NCBI GenBank assembly: GCA_003499925.1
Contig: DNRQ01000095.1
Location: forward strand, 1 to 49,375
Origin: Geobacter sp.
GTDB taxonomy: Bacteria; Desulfobacterota; Desulfuromonadia; Geobacterales; Geobacteraceae
Reading direction: 5' to 3'
Length of the DNA stretch: 49,375 bases
This document shows positions 1-7,500 of the stretch, piece by piece (the first letter of the stretch is position 1; the number at the start of each line of letters is the position of its first letter). A program made the translations under genes and the position numbers. Under the pieces are notes generated by a model. The model did not search any database, had not been told where the DNA came from, and worked only from the letters and a program-made list of their open reading frames with translations.

Positions 1-24
1 CGTAGAACGTAGAATGTAGAACGT
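1..24. repeat. 7-bp-period tandem tract upstream of pilR
   Basis: Three units TAGAACG, TAGAATG, TAGAACG run from 3 to 23. The leading CG could be the end of a fourth unit cut by the window edge. Because each unit carries TAG and the period is 7, the tract places a stop in all three forward frames (3, 10, 17). It lies just before the pilR ribosome site (AGGTGG, about 32-37). Two other 7-bp-period tracts occur at 5275 and 47014 with different unit sequences. Confidence 0.6.
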
Positions 25-38
25 CCAAGCGAGGTGGT

Positions 39-1412
<1,374 letters not shown>

Positions 1413-1534
1413 GTGACAAAAAACGTCACCTAAGTGGCCTGAATTTGTCGCTTTTTCCCGGCGCAGCCGACGCCTCGCCGCGCCGTTCCTGGCATTGTTC
1501 TGATATTTCAACTATTTAGGCTTCTCGGTGTTTT

Positions 1535-1550
1535 TGGTGCGCAACTTGCT
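1535..1550 (+). promoter_or_regulatory. sigma-54 (-24/-12) promoter of pilA
   Basis: TGGTGCGCAACTTGCT has the required GG (1536-1537), ten bases, then GC (1548-1549), and matches the TGGCAC-N5-TTGC consensus at most positions. It lies about 85 bp before the pilA ATG, which predicts a transcript start near 1560 and a leader of about 70 nt. PilR, encoded just upstream, is the obvious activator. The stretch 1413-1534 probably carries its binding sites, but I could not define them with confidence. Confidence 0.8.
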
Positions 1551-1633
1551 ACGATGGTGCTGTCTTGCTAAAAGGGTTAGGATCGAACATCAATCTTTAG
1601 AGTCGGCAAAAACACCAACGAAAGGAGAAACAG

Positions 1634-1858
1634 ATGTTAAACAAACTGAGAAGCAACAAAGGCTTCACCCTCATCGAGCTCTTGATCGTCGTCGCGATCA
1701 TCGGCATCCTGGCCGCCATCGCCATTCCGCAGTTCTCGGCCTACCGTGCCAAGGCGTACAACTCCGCCGCTAACAGCGACCTCAAGAACACGAAGACCGG
1801 CATGGAAGCCTACATGGCTGACCGTCAGTACTACCCGGCTTCGCTCGACCAACGCTAG
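1634..1858 (+). CDS. pilA: PilA, short type IV pilin (N-terminal subunit)
   Basis: Prepilin of 74 aa. A 10-residue leader ends at the prepilin peptidase site (KG before FTLIELLIVV). The mature protein has 64 residues: F1, E5, the hydrophobic helix that anchors and packs pilin subunits, and almost no globular domain. Aromatic residues are F1, F24, Y27, Y32, Y50, Y56 and Y57, close to the set discussed for conductive Geobacter pilin. AAAGGAG at 1621-1627 sets the start. The next gene, 31 bp downstream, supplies the missing globular half. The pilin is inserted in the inner membrane and assembled by type IV pilus machinery encoded elsewhere. Whether such filaments or cytochrome filaments carry extracellular current is debated, so the role in electron transfer is not settled by this sequence. 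Confidence 0.95.
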   Translation: MLNKLRSNKGFTLIELLIVVAIIGILAAIAIPQFSAYRAKAYNSAANSDLKNTKTGMEAYMADRQYYPASLDQR

Positions 1859-1889
1859 TTCCTACCTAAATCTTGAAAAGGAGAAGCAT

Positions 1890-2255
1890 ATGAAAAAGAT
1901 TCTTACGATTACCTCTTGTGTCGTGCTCCTCAGCAGCGGCATCGCAGTAGCTGCTGAAATTGCCCCGGCTGGCGGCCTCTCCGCAGCGACGGCGACAATC
2001 TACGGCGGTATCAACGCCACCGACAGCGCCAGCGCCAACGCGACCCTGATCGGCAAACTCTCTAAAGGGGTAAAGCTCGGCGCCAAGTATAGCAGCGCTG
2101 GCTACGCCATCGACACCAAGCACGACAGTGGCAACACCTTTTACGGCGTCACCCATGACGCTACCGCCATCTATAAGAAGGAAGTCGGCACCACCGCCCT
2201 CACGGCACCGTCTGCCGCCGACGTCTCCGCCTTCTCAGACTGGACTGCGATGTAA
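1890..2255 (+). CDS. spc: Spc / PilA-C, secreted C-terminal pilin partner
   Basis: 121-aa protein with a signal peptide (MKK, hydrophobic stretch, cleavage likely after AVAA near residue 22) and a small region rich in A, S, T and G whose end resembles the globular beta part of a pilin (TFYGVTHDATAIYKKEVG). In Geobacter the equivalent gene (spc or pilA-C) is required for PilA stability, and a PilA-N/PilA-C heterodimeric filament has been described. The position directly after pilA and the shared transcript (31-bp gap, SD AAAAGGAG at 1876-1883) support this. The start is the ATG at 1890; the reading frame is open further upstream, but that part overlaps pilA. The call rests on context and size more than on sequence similarity I can verify. 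Confidence 0.8.
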   Translation: MKKILTITSCVVLLSSGIAVAAEIAPAGGLSAATATIYGGINATDSASANATLIGKLSKGVKLGAKYSSAGYAIDTKHDSGNTFYGVTHDATAIYKKEVGTTALTAPSAADVSAFSDWTAM

Positions 2256-2278
2256 TAGCTCCTCTTGTCTAGGCAATA

Positions 2279-2312
2279 AAAAGCGAGATGTCTCGGCATC
2301 TCGTTTTTTTTT
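2279..2312 (+). terminator. Intrinsic terminator of pilA-spc
   Basis: Perfect 7-bp stem CGAGATG (2284-2290) and CATCTCG (2297-2303) with loop TCTCGG, flanked by an A-run before and nine Ts after. The A-run allows it to work in the other direction too. It separates the pilin unit from the glycan cluster. Confidence 0.92.
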
Positions 2313-2313
2313 A

Positions 2314-2342
2314 TTGACCGGCGTCTCTTGGATTCATATGGA
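2314..2342 (+). promoter_or_regulatory. Candidate sigma-70 promoter for the exporter/glycan operon
   Basis: TTGACC (2314-2319), a 17-bp spacer and TATGGA (2337-2342), just after the pilin terminator and about 67 bp before the first exporter gene. The -35 matches five of six consensus bases and the -10 only three or four, so this is a plausible but unproven start for the downstream transcript. Confidence 0.4.
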
Positions 2343-2408
2343 ATGTCTGCAACAACAGTGGCCGCTTTTTAGGAGTATCGGGAACAGCTAGCTGGTGAGG
2401 AAGAATTT

Positions 2409-3203
2409 ATGCTGAACATCATGAAGATTACCCTCAAGGGGATCTTCCGCGATCGCGTCTTCCAGGGGATCATGGCCCTGGCCGTCCTTTTTCTGTTCAT
2501 CCCTTCCGCAGCCTCGCTCTCGATGCGCCAGGTGACCGAGCTCTCCATCACGCTCTCGCTTTCCCTGATCTCCTTCATCCTGCTGCTTTTAGCCGTGTTC
2601 CTCGGCGCCACCTCGGTTTGGAAGGACATCGAGCGGCGCTATACTTACGGCGTGCTCAGCCTGCCGATCAGCCGCAGCAGCTACCTGTTGGGCCGATTCC
2701 TCGGGCTGGCGCTCTTTCTCGTACTGACCTCCGTCGTTTTGGGGGGGGCGGCCTGCCTCGCCATCAAAGCCTCCTCCGTCATCTACCCTTCGGATCGCCC
2801 CATCGTCTGGAGTTGGCTGCTGCTGGCGCTTTTCTTCGGGACCCTCAAGTACATACTGCTGGTCGCGGTGGCGCTTCTGCTCTCCACGGTCAGCACCTCT
2901 TTCTTTCTCCCGGTCTTCGGCACCATCTGCACCTTTCTCGCCAGCGGAATAACGCAACAGGTCTACGAGTACGTACATTCGCCTGCAGCGGCGCAGACCG
3001 TCCCTGCGCAGCTCAAACCTGTGGTTACCGCTGTCTATTACCTGCTCCCCAACCTGTCCGGCTTCGACCTGAAGGTGAACGCGATCTACAGCATCGCCCC
3101 CGACTTCGCCGGCCTCGCGCTGACCGCCGCCTACTTCGTGGCCTATAGCGCCATCCTCTTGGGGGGTGCCGCCCTCCTCTTCAACCGGAGGGAGATGAAG
3201 TGA
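2409..3203 (+). CDS. ABC-2 type transporter permease
   Basis: 264-aa inner-membrane protein with about six hydrophobic segments: near residues 20-37, 46-70, 96-120, 135-165, 168-185 and 235-257. Between segments 2 and 3 is the motif region VWKDIERRYTYGVLSLPISR, typical of ABC-2 permeases (NatB/CcmB-like). It forms a transporter with the ATPase at 4072. The next gene begins inside its stop (GTGA). I recall an exporter at the same place in G. sulfurreducens, at the head of the xap polysaccharide locus. The substrate is unknown; glycan export is inferred from context. The ATG at 2409 follows GAGGAAG at fair spacing; an ATG at 2421 is possible. Confidence 0.82.
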   Translation: MLNIMKITLKGIFRDRVFQGIMALAVLFLFIPSAASLSMRQVTELSITLSLSLISFILLLLAVFLGATSVWKDIERRYTYGVLSLPISRSSYLLGRFLGLALFLVLTSVVLGGAACLAIKASSVIYPSDRPIVWSWLLLALFFGTLKYILLVAVALLLSTVSTSFFLPVFGTICTFLASGITQQVYEYVHSPAAAQTVPAQLKPVVTAVYYLLPNLSGFDLKVNAIYSIAPDFAGLALTAAYFVAYSAILLGGAALLFNRREMK

Positions 3204-4060
3204 GCAAGCGTCTCCCGGTACTGCTGCTTCTGCTCGGCCTTGTCTCCTACTCCCTCCTGATCGGCCCCTTCACCTCCTATATGCGCAACAAGCCAATGGA
3301 GGAGAAACTGGGTTATGTTCCGAGCATCATGCTTTTGAAGCCCCTGAGCGCGGACCAGAAGGAGATGGTGGGAGCATCGCTGGTCATGAAGGTGCTGATG
3401 TATTACGGCGGCGTGGTGGGGGGCGCCCGGGAGGGGGTGCTCAGCGCGCCGACCGACCTGCAGGGAATGTCCCGTCTGCTTCATGGAGCGGTGCAGCTCG
3501 ATCCCTACAACATGGACGCCTACTACTTCGCCCAGGGCATCCTGACCTGGGACGCGCGTCAGTTCAAGGTGGCCAACGATCTTCTCATGTACGGCATGAA
3601 GTACCGGAATTGGGACTGGTACCTCCCGTTTTTCGCAGGCTTCAACTACGCCTACTTCCTGAAGGATTACGAGCAGGCGGCGCACTACTACAACCTGGCC
3701 GGGGACCTGAGCGGCGAGCCGCTCTACAAAAGCCTTGCCGGGCGCTACCTGCAGGAGGCCGGAGAGACCGGGCTCGCCATCGCCTACCTGGAGGGTATGG
3801 TTAGGAGCGCCAAGAGCCAGGCCATCAGGCAGAGCTTCGAGGTGCGGCTCAAGGCGTTCCAGGAGGTGCGGCGCATCGAGCTTGCGCGCGACCGCTTTGC
3901 CGCCGAAAGGCGGCATAGTCCCGTATCGGTCGGGCAACTGCTGCAGCTGGAGTATCTCAAGCCGGCTCCGGTGGATCCCTACGGCGGCCGCTTTTACCTG
4001 GAGCCGTCGGGCAAGGTCGCCACGACCAGCAAATTTGCCTTTGCCATCAAGAACAAGTGA
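3200..4060 (+). CDS. Membrane-anchored TPR-like protein of the exporter
   Basis: 286 aa with one N-terminal hydrophobic segment (about residues 5-24) and then a soluble, alpha-helical body. Residues about 95-215 read as degenerate tetratricopeptide repeats (MDAYYFAQGILTWDARQFKV, then DYEQAAHYYNLAGDLSGEP). No catalytic motif is visible. It lies between the permease and ATPase genes with overlaps on both sides (GTG at 3200; stop shared with the next gene), so it is probably a periplasmic accessory of that exporter. It might instead be a scaffold for the assembly enzymes. The function is inferred from position only. Confidence 0.7.
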   Translation: MSKRLPVLLLLLGLVSYSLLIGPFTSYMRNKPMEEKLGYVPSIMLLKPLSADQKEMVGASLVMKVLMYYGGVVGGAREGVLSAPTDLQGMSRLLHGAVQLDPYNMDAYYFAQGILTWDARQFKVANDLLMYGMKYRNWDWYLPFFAGFNYAYFLKDYEQAAHYYNLAGDLSGEPLYKSLAGRYLQEAGETGLAIAYLEGMVRSAKSQAIRQSFEVRLKAFQEVRRIELARDRFAAERRHSPVSVGQLLQLEYLKPAPVDPYGGRFYLEPSGKVATTSKFAFAIKNK

Positions 4061-4071
4061 GGAACCTCGCG

Positions 4072-4935
4072 ATGTACGCCTTGGAGATCCGCGGCCTGGG
4101 AAAGAAGTACCACGCCAAGAAGATGCAGACTGTGGAAGCCCTCAAGGGGCTGAACCTTGCCGTGGAGCAGGGAGAGGTGCTGGGCTTTCTGGGCCCCAAC
4201 GGAGCGGGAAAAAGCACCGCGATTAAATGCCTGATGGGGCTGATCCGTCCCAGCGCGGGGAGCGCCTCCATCCTGGGGCACGACATCGCCTCCCCCGAGT
4301 CCCGCAGGCAGGTCGGCTATCTCCCCGAGAACCCCGCCTTCTACGACTACCTTTCAGCGGAGGAGTACCTGAAATTCGTGGGGCAGACCTTCCGGATGCC
4401 CGCGGACCTGCTGGCCCGGCGCAGCGAGGAGATGCTGAAGCTTCTGGAGCTGTGGGACGCGCGCAAGCGCCTGATCCGCAGCTACAGCAAGGGGATGGTG
4501 CAGCGCGTGGGGCTCGCGCAGGTGCTGATCCACGATCCGCAGATCTATCTCCTCGACGAGCCGATGAGCGGGCTCGACCCGATCGGGCGCGCCCTGGTGA
4601 AGGAGATCATCCTGGACCTGAAGAAACGTGGAAAGTCCGTCTTTTTCAGCACCCACATCACCGACGACGTGGAGAAGGTCTGCGACCGGGTGGCGGTGAT
4701 CCACAAGGGCGAGTTGCAGGTGGTGGACAGCGTGGAGAGCATCCTGCAGAGGGGAACCGAGGGGTATACGGTGGCTCTTTCCGCCCCCGACGGCAGCAAG
4801 GAGGAGCTCCTGGTCCCCAAGGACGACCTGCAGTCTTTCATCCAGCGGACCGTGCAAAACGGCAAGACCATCGAGAAGATAGAGCCGCGCCGCAAGGATA
4901 TGGAGGCGTTTTTCCTTGAGATCGTGGCTCGATAA
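4072..4935 (+). CDS. ABC transporter ATP-binding protein
   Basis: Nucleotide-binding subunit of about 287 aa. Walker A GPNGAGKST lies near residues 41-49, the signature is YSKGMVQRVGLAQ, Walker B is IYLLDEPMSGLDP, and the switch histidine is in STHI. It has the CcmA/NatA layout, with a C-terminal tail of about 70 aa that lacks further motifs. It energises the permease at 2409. I prefer ATG 4072, because GAGGA at 4059-4063 sits eight bases upstream; a GTG at 4057 would extend it by five residues and overlap the previous stop. I recall an ATP-dependent exporter gene, xapD, in the corresponding G. sulfurreducens region; I do not assign that name here. Confidence 0.92.
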   Translation: MYALEIRGLGKKYHAKKMQTVEALKGLNLAVEQGEVLGFLGPNGAGKSTAIKCLMGLIRPSAGSASILGHDIASPESRRQVGYLPENPAFYDYLSAEEYLKFVGQTFRMPADLLARRSEEMLKLLELWDARKRLIRSYSKGMVQRVGLAQVLIHDPQIYLLDEPMSGLDPIGRALVKEIILDLKKRGKSVFFSTHITDDVEKVCDRVAVIHKGELQVVDSVESILQRGTEGYTVALSAPDGSKEELLVPKDDLQSFIQRTVQNGKTIEKIEPRRKDMEAFFLEIVAR

Positions 4936-6661
4936 CCCACAGTTGCGCCATCCGCTGTACCTCCCGCTGTTGCTGGTCGCCCTGATCCTGGCGCTTTACT
5001 ACCCGGCCGTGGGAAGCGGCATCCATCCCATCGACGACCCCGGCATCGTGACGCTGTACGGCTCATCTCCCTCGCTGCTCCAGGTACTTCTCCCCGGCGA
5101 CGGCTATTATTACCGGCCCCTGCTGCAGCTCTCCTTCTGGCTGGACAACCGCCTCTGGGCCATGGCATCGGCTCCCATGCACCTGGAGAACATCCTGCTG
5201 CACTGCGCCAACACCCTGCTGGTGTTCTGTCTGGCCCGCAGGGTGACCGCCGCCCTGTCGTCCTCGGCCCCGTCGTCAATGGTTAATTCTCAATCGTCAA
5301 TCGTTCCCCCCCTGCTGGCTGCGCTTCTCTTCGGCCTTCATCCGGTGAACGTGGAGGCGGTGAACTGGATCGCCGGGCGCTCGGACCCGCTCCTGGCGTT
5401 TTTCGTGCTGGGCGCCACGCTGTTCTGGCTGCGCTGGCTCGACGCGCCCCGGTGGCATGATTTCGGCGGCGCGTTGCTTCTCTTCGGCGCCGCCCTGATG
5501 ACGAAGGAGACGGCTCTTGCGGCCGCCGCAGTCGCCTTTCTGCTCGCCCTGGCCTGGCCGGGAAAGGCCACGCCCCGTCAGCGGGCCGCGGCTGTAGGGG
5601 TAGTGCTCTCGCCGGCCCTGCTGCTTGTTCTCTTCGCGCTTTTTTTCTGGCGAGGGGTACATAGCCTGAGAAGGTTCCTCTCGATGACGGATCTCGATCT
5701 GCTGCAGGGGGCGATGGATGCGCTGACCGCCTTCGGGTTCTACGCCAGAAAGCTCGTGGTCCCGGTTCCGCTCAACTTCGCCATCACCGAGGTGCACCCG
5801 CTCCATGGCCTTCTGGGGGTGGCACTTTTGCCGGTCCTCTGCCTATTGCTGCTGCGCCGTCGTCTGCCGGGGGTCTTGCTCATCTCTGCCGCCTTTCTGG
5901 TGCTGCCGGCGGTTCTGGTGGCCGTGCAGCAGGTTGCCTGGACCCCGTATGCCGAACGCTACCTGTACCTTCCCTCGGCCTTCTTCGTCCTGGGGCTCTG
6001 TGCCTTCTTCAGCCCCGCAAGGAGCCCGGGACCGGCGGCGCTTCTGCTCGCGCTCCTCGTCGTTACCGCTTTCGCCGGCTTAACCCTCAAACGGACCATG
6101 CTTTGGACCGACAAGCTCGCCTTCCTGGAAAAGACCATCGCCAGCTCGCCGCGGCTCGGTTCCCTGTACAGCCAGTTGGGTGACGTCCTGCTGCAGCGAA
6201 ACGAGTTGGATCGGGCCGCCGAGGCGTTTGCCACGGCCGACAGGTTGAACCAGCGCGAATCGGTGCGCCTGGTGATCAAGGCTAACCTCATGGGGGTGCA
6301 GTTGGCGAAGGGTAACTACGCGGCCGTCCGGTCGCAGTTCTTCGGCATCTTCGCCCGGAAGCAGGACGCCCCGCCCGAATTCCTGGAAATCCTCTACAAG
6401 GCGGACGGCAGGAGAATGCATGGGCTCTCCGGGAAGGAGAAGGCCGAACTGGCAGAAGACCTGCTGGAAACGCTGGATTTGCTGCACCAGAAACGGTATG
6501 ATCCTTTCTGGCTTTACCGCAGCGGGCTGTTGTCCCTCGAACTGGGCGATCGAGCCCGGGCCCGCGACTTCTTCCAGCGCTCGTATACTGCGGCGCCGGT
6601 CGATGCCCACTACAAGAAGGCAGCGGAGATCTTCCTGCATAAAATGGAACGTAGCAAGTGA
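4916..6661 (+). CDS. TMTC-like polytopic membrane protein with C-terminal TPR
   Basis: 581 aa. Residues 1-400 contain about ten membrane segments and the block LFGLHPVNVEAVNWIAGRSD, characteristic of TMTC-type proteins, a branch related to GT-C glycosyltransferases. The periplasmic acidic pair after segment 1 (PIDDPGIVTLYG) is where GT-C enzymes keep catalytic acids. Residues about 410-560 carry TPR-like helices (LGDVLLQRNELDRAAEAF). A role in transferring sugar from a polyprenyl-phosphate donor is plausible but unproven. The TTG start at 4916 overlaps the ATPase gene by 20 bases; a later start cannot be excluded. An AT-rich tract at 5275-5305 is read through as SSMVNSQSSIV in the loop before the conserved block. 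Confidence 0.75.
   Translation: MRSWLDNPQLRHPLYLPLLLVALILALYYPAVGSGIHPIDDPGIVTLYGSSPSLLQVLLPGDGYYYRPLLQLSFWLDNRLWAMASAPMHLENILLHCANTLLVFCLARRVTAALSSSAPSSMVNSQSSIVPPLLAALLFGLHPVNVEAVNWIAGRSDPLLAFFVLGATLFWLRWLDAPRWHDFGGALLLFGAALMTKETALAAAAVAFLLALAWPGKATPRQRAAAVGVVLSPALLLVLFALFFWRGVHSLRRFLSMTDLDLLQGAMDALTAFGFYARKLVVPVPLNFAITEVHPLHGLLGVALLPVLCLLLLRRRLPGVLLISAAFLVLPAVLVAVQQVAWTPYAERYLYLPSAFFVLGLCAFFSPARSPGPAALLLALLVVTAFAGLTLKRTMLWTDKLAFLEKTIASSPRLGSLYSQLGDVLLQRNELDRAAEAFATADRLNQRESVRLVIKANLMGVQLAKGNYAAVRSQFFGIFARKQDAPPEFLEILYKADGRRMHGLSGKEKAELAEDLLETLDLLHQKRYDPFWLYRSGLLSLELGDRARARDFFQRSYTAAPVDAHYKKAAEIFLHKMERSK
5275..5305 (+). repeat. 7-bp-period tract inside a coding region
   Basis: Units GTCAATG, GTTAATT, CTCAATC, GTCAATC plus a partial GTT. 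The tract is much more AT-rich than the surrounding gene and falls in the linker between two conserved membrane blocks of the TMTC-like protein. Gain or loss of one unit would shift the reading frame. Confidence 0.65.
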
Positions 6662-7500
6662 GCGCAAGTTACCTGACCATGCTTCGCCCGACACAGTGGC
6701 TGAAGAACCTCATGCTGTTCTTCCCCCCGTTTCTGTCCGGACACATGCTGGCGCCGGGGTTGCCGGGTCGCGGGCTGCCGCTTTTCGCCGCCTTCTGCCT
6801 GGCTTCCAGTGCCGGGTACATCCTGAACGACCTCATGGACCGGGAGCGGGACGCCTTTCACCCGAAGAAGAGGCTCAGACCGATCCCCTCGGGGGCGGTC
6901 CCGGTCCGCAACGCCTCGATCCTGGCCGCACTGCTGCTTTGTTCCGGACTCCTGATCGGCTTGACCTTCCCCCCGGCCGTGCTTCAGCTTCTGGGCGCAT
7001 ACGTCCTGGTCTCCTTGCTGTACTCGCTGGCGCTCAAATCGGTGCCGCTAGTCGACCTGTTCTGCATCTCGGCGGGGTTCCTGATCCGGCTCCAGGCCGG
7101 CGGTGAGATGTTCGAGATACCGATCTCCCCCTGGCTTTTCCTGACCGTGTTCCTGCTGGCCATCTTCCTGAGCATCGGCAAGCGCCTAAGCGAGACCCGC
7201 TCCCTGGGGGATAACGCCATCGACCACCGTTCCAGTCTCGCCCGCTATCCCGCCGGGTTCCTCCCCGGCACCATGTACATGACCGGGAGCGCCGTCCTGG
7301 TCACCTACGCCATGTACGTGGTACTCAAGCCGCAGTTGATCTTCACCGTCCCGCTTTGCCTGTTCGGGCTTTTGCGCTACATCCTGCGGGTGAGCTCGGG
7401 GCAAAACGGCGACCCGACCGAGTCCCTCCTGAAGGACTGGACGCTCCTCCTGGTGAGTTCGGTTTGGCTCTTCATGGTCATCTGGAGCATCTACCGGTGA
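6658..7500 (+). CDS. UbiA-family prenyltransferase, DPPR-synthase-like
   Basis: 280-aa polytopic membrane protein. The family's Asp-rich motif is NDLMDRERD near residues 58-66, following RPTQWLKN at the N-terminus; a later FCISAGFLIRLQAGGE is typical of the decaprenyl-phosphate phosphoribosyltransferase branch rather than quinone or heme prenyltransferases. That branch transfers phosphoribose to polyprenyl phosphate, giving a lipid donor for pentofuranose transfer by membrane GT-C enzymes. No quinone or heme genes are nearby, and membrane glycosyltransferase-like genes are. The GTG start overlaps the upstream stop (GTGA). A second UbiA gene lies at 26225. The exact sugar is not deducible. Confidence 0.85.
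   Translation: MSASYLTMLRPTQWLKNLMLFFPPFLSGHMLAPGLPGRGLPLFAAFCLASSAGYILNDLMDRERDAFHPKKRLRPIPSGAVPVRNASILAALLLCSGLLIGLTFPPAVLQLLGAYVLVSLLYSLALKSVPLVDLFCISAGFLIRLQAGGEMFEIPISPWLFLTVFLLAIFLSIGKRLSETRSLGDNAIDHRSSLARYPAGFLPGTMYMTGSAVLVTYAMYVVLKPQLIFTVPLCLFGLLRYILRVSSGQNGDPTESLLKDWTLLLVSSVWLFMVIWSIYR

Noticed and set aside
7356..7496. Upstream extension of the fused glycosyltransferase
   Set aside because: The 47 extra residues lie inside the UbiA gene in another frame; GTG 7497 has the GTGA overlap seen throughout the operon and starts directly before the conserved GT2 motif.
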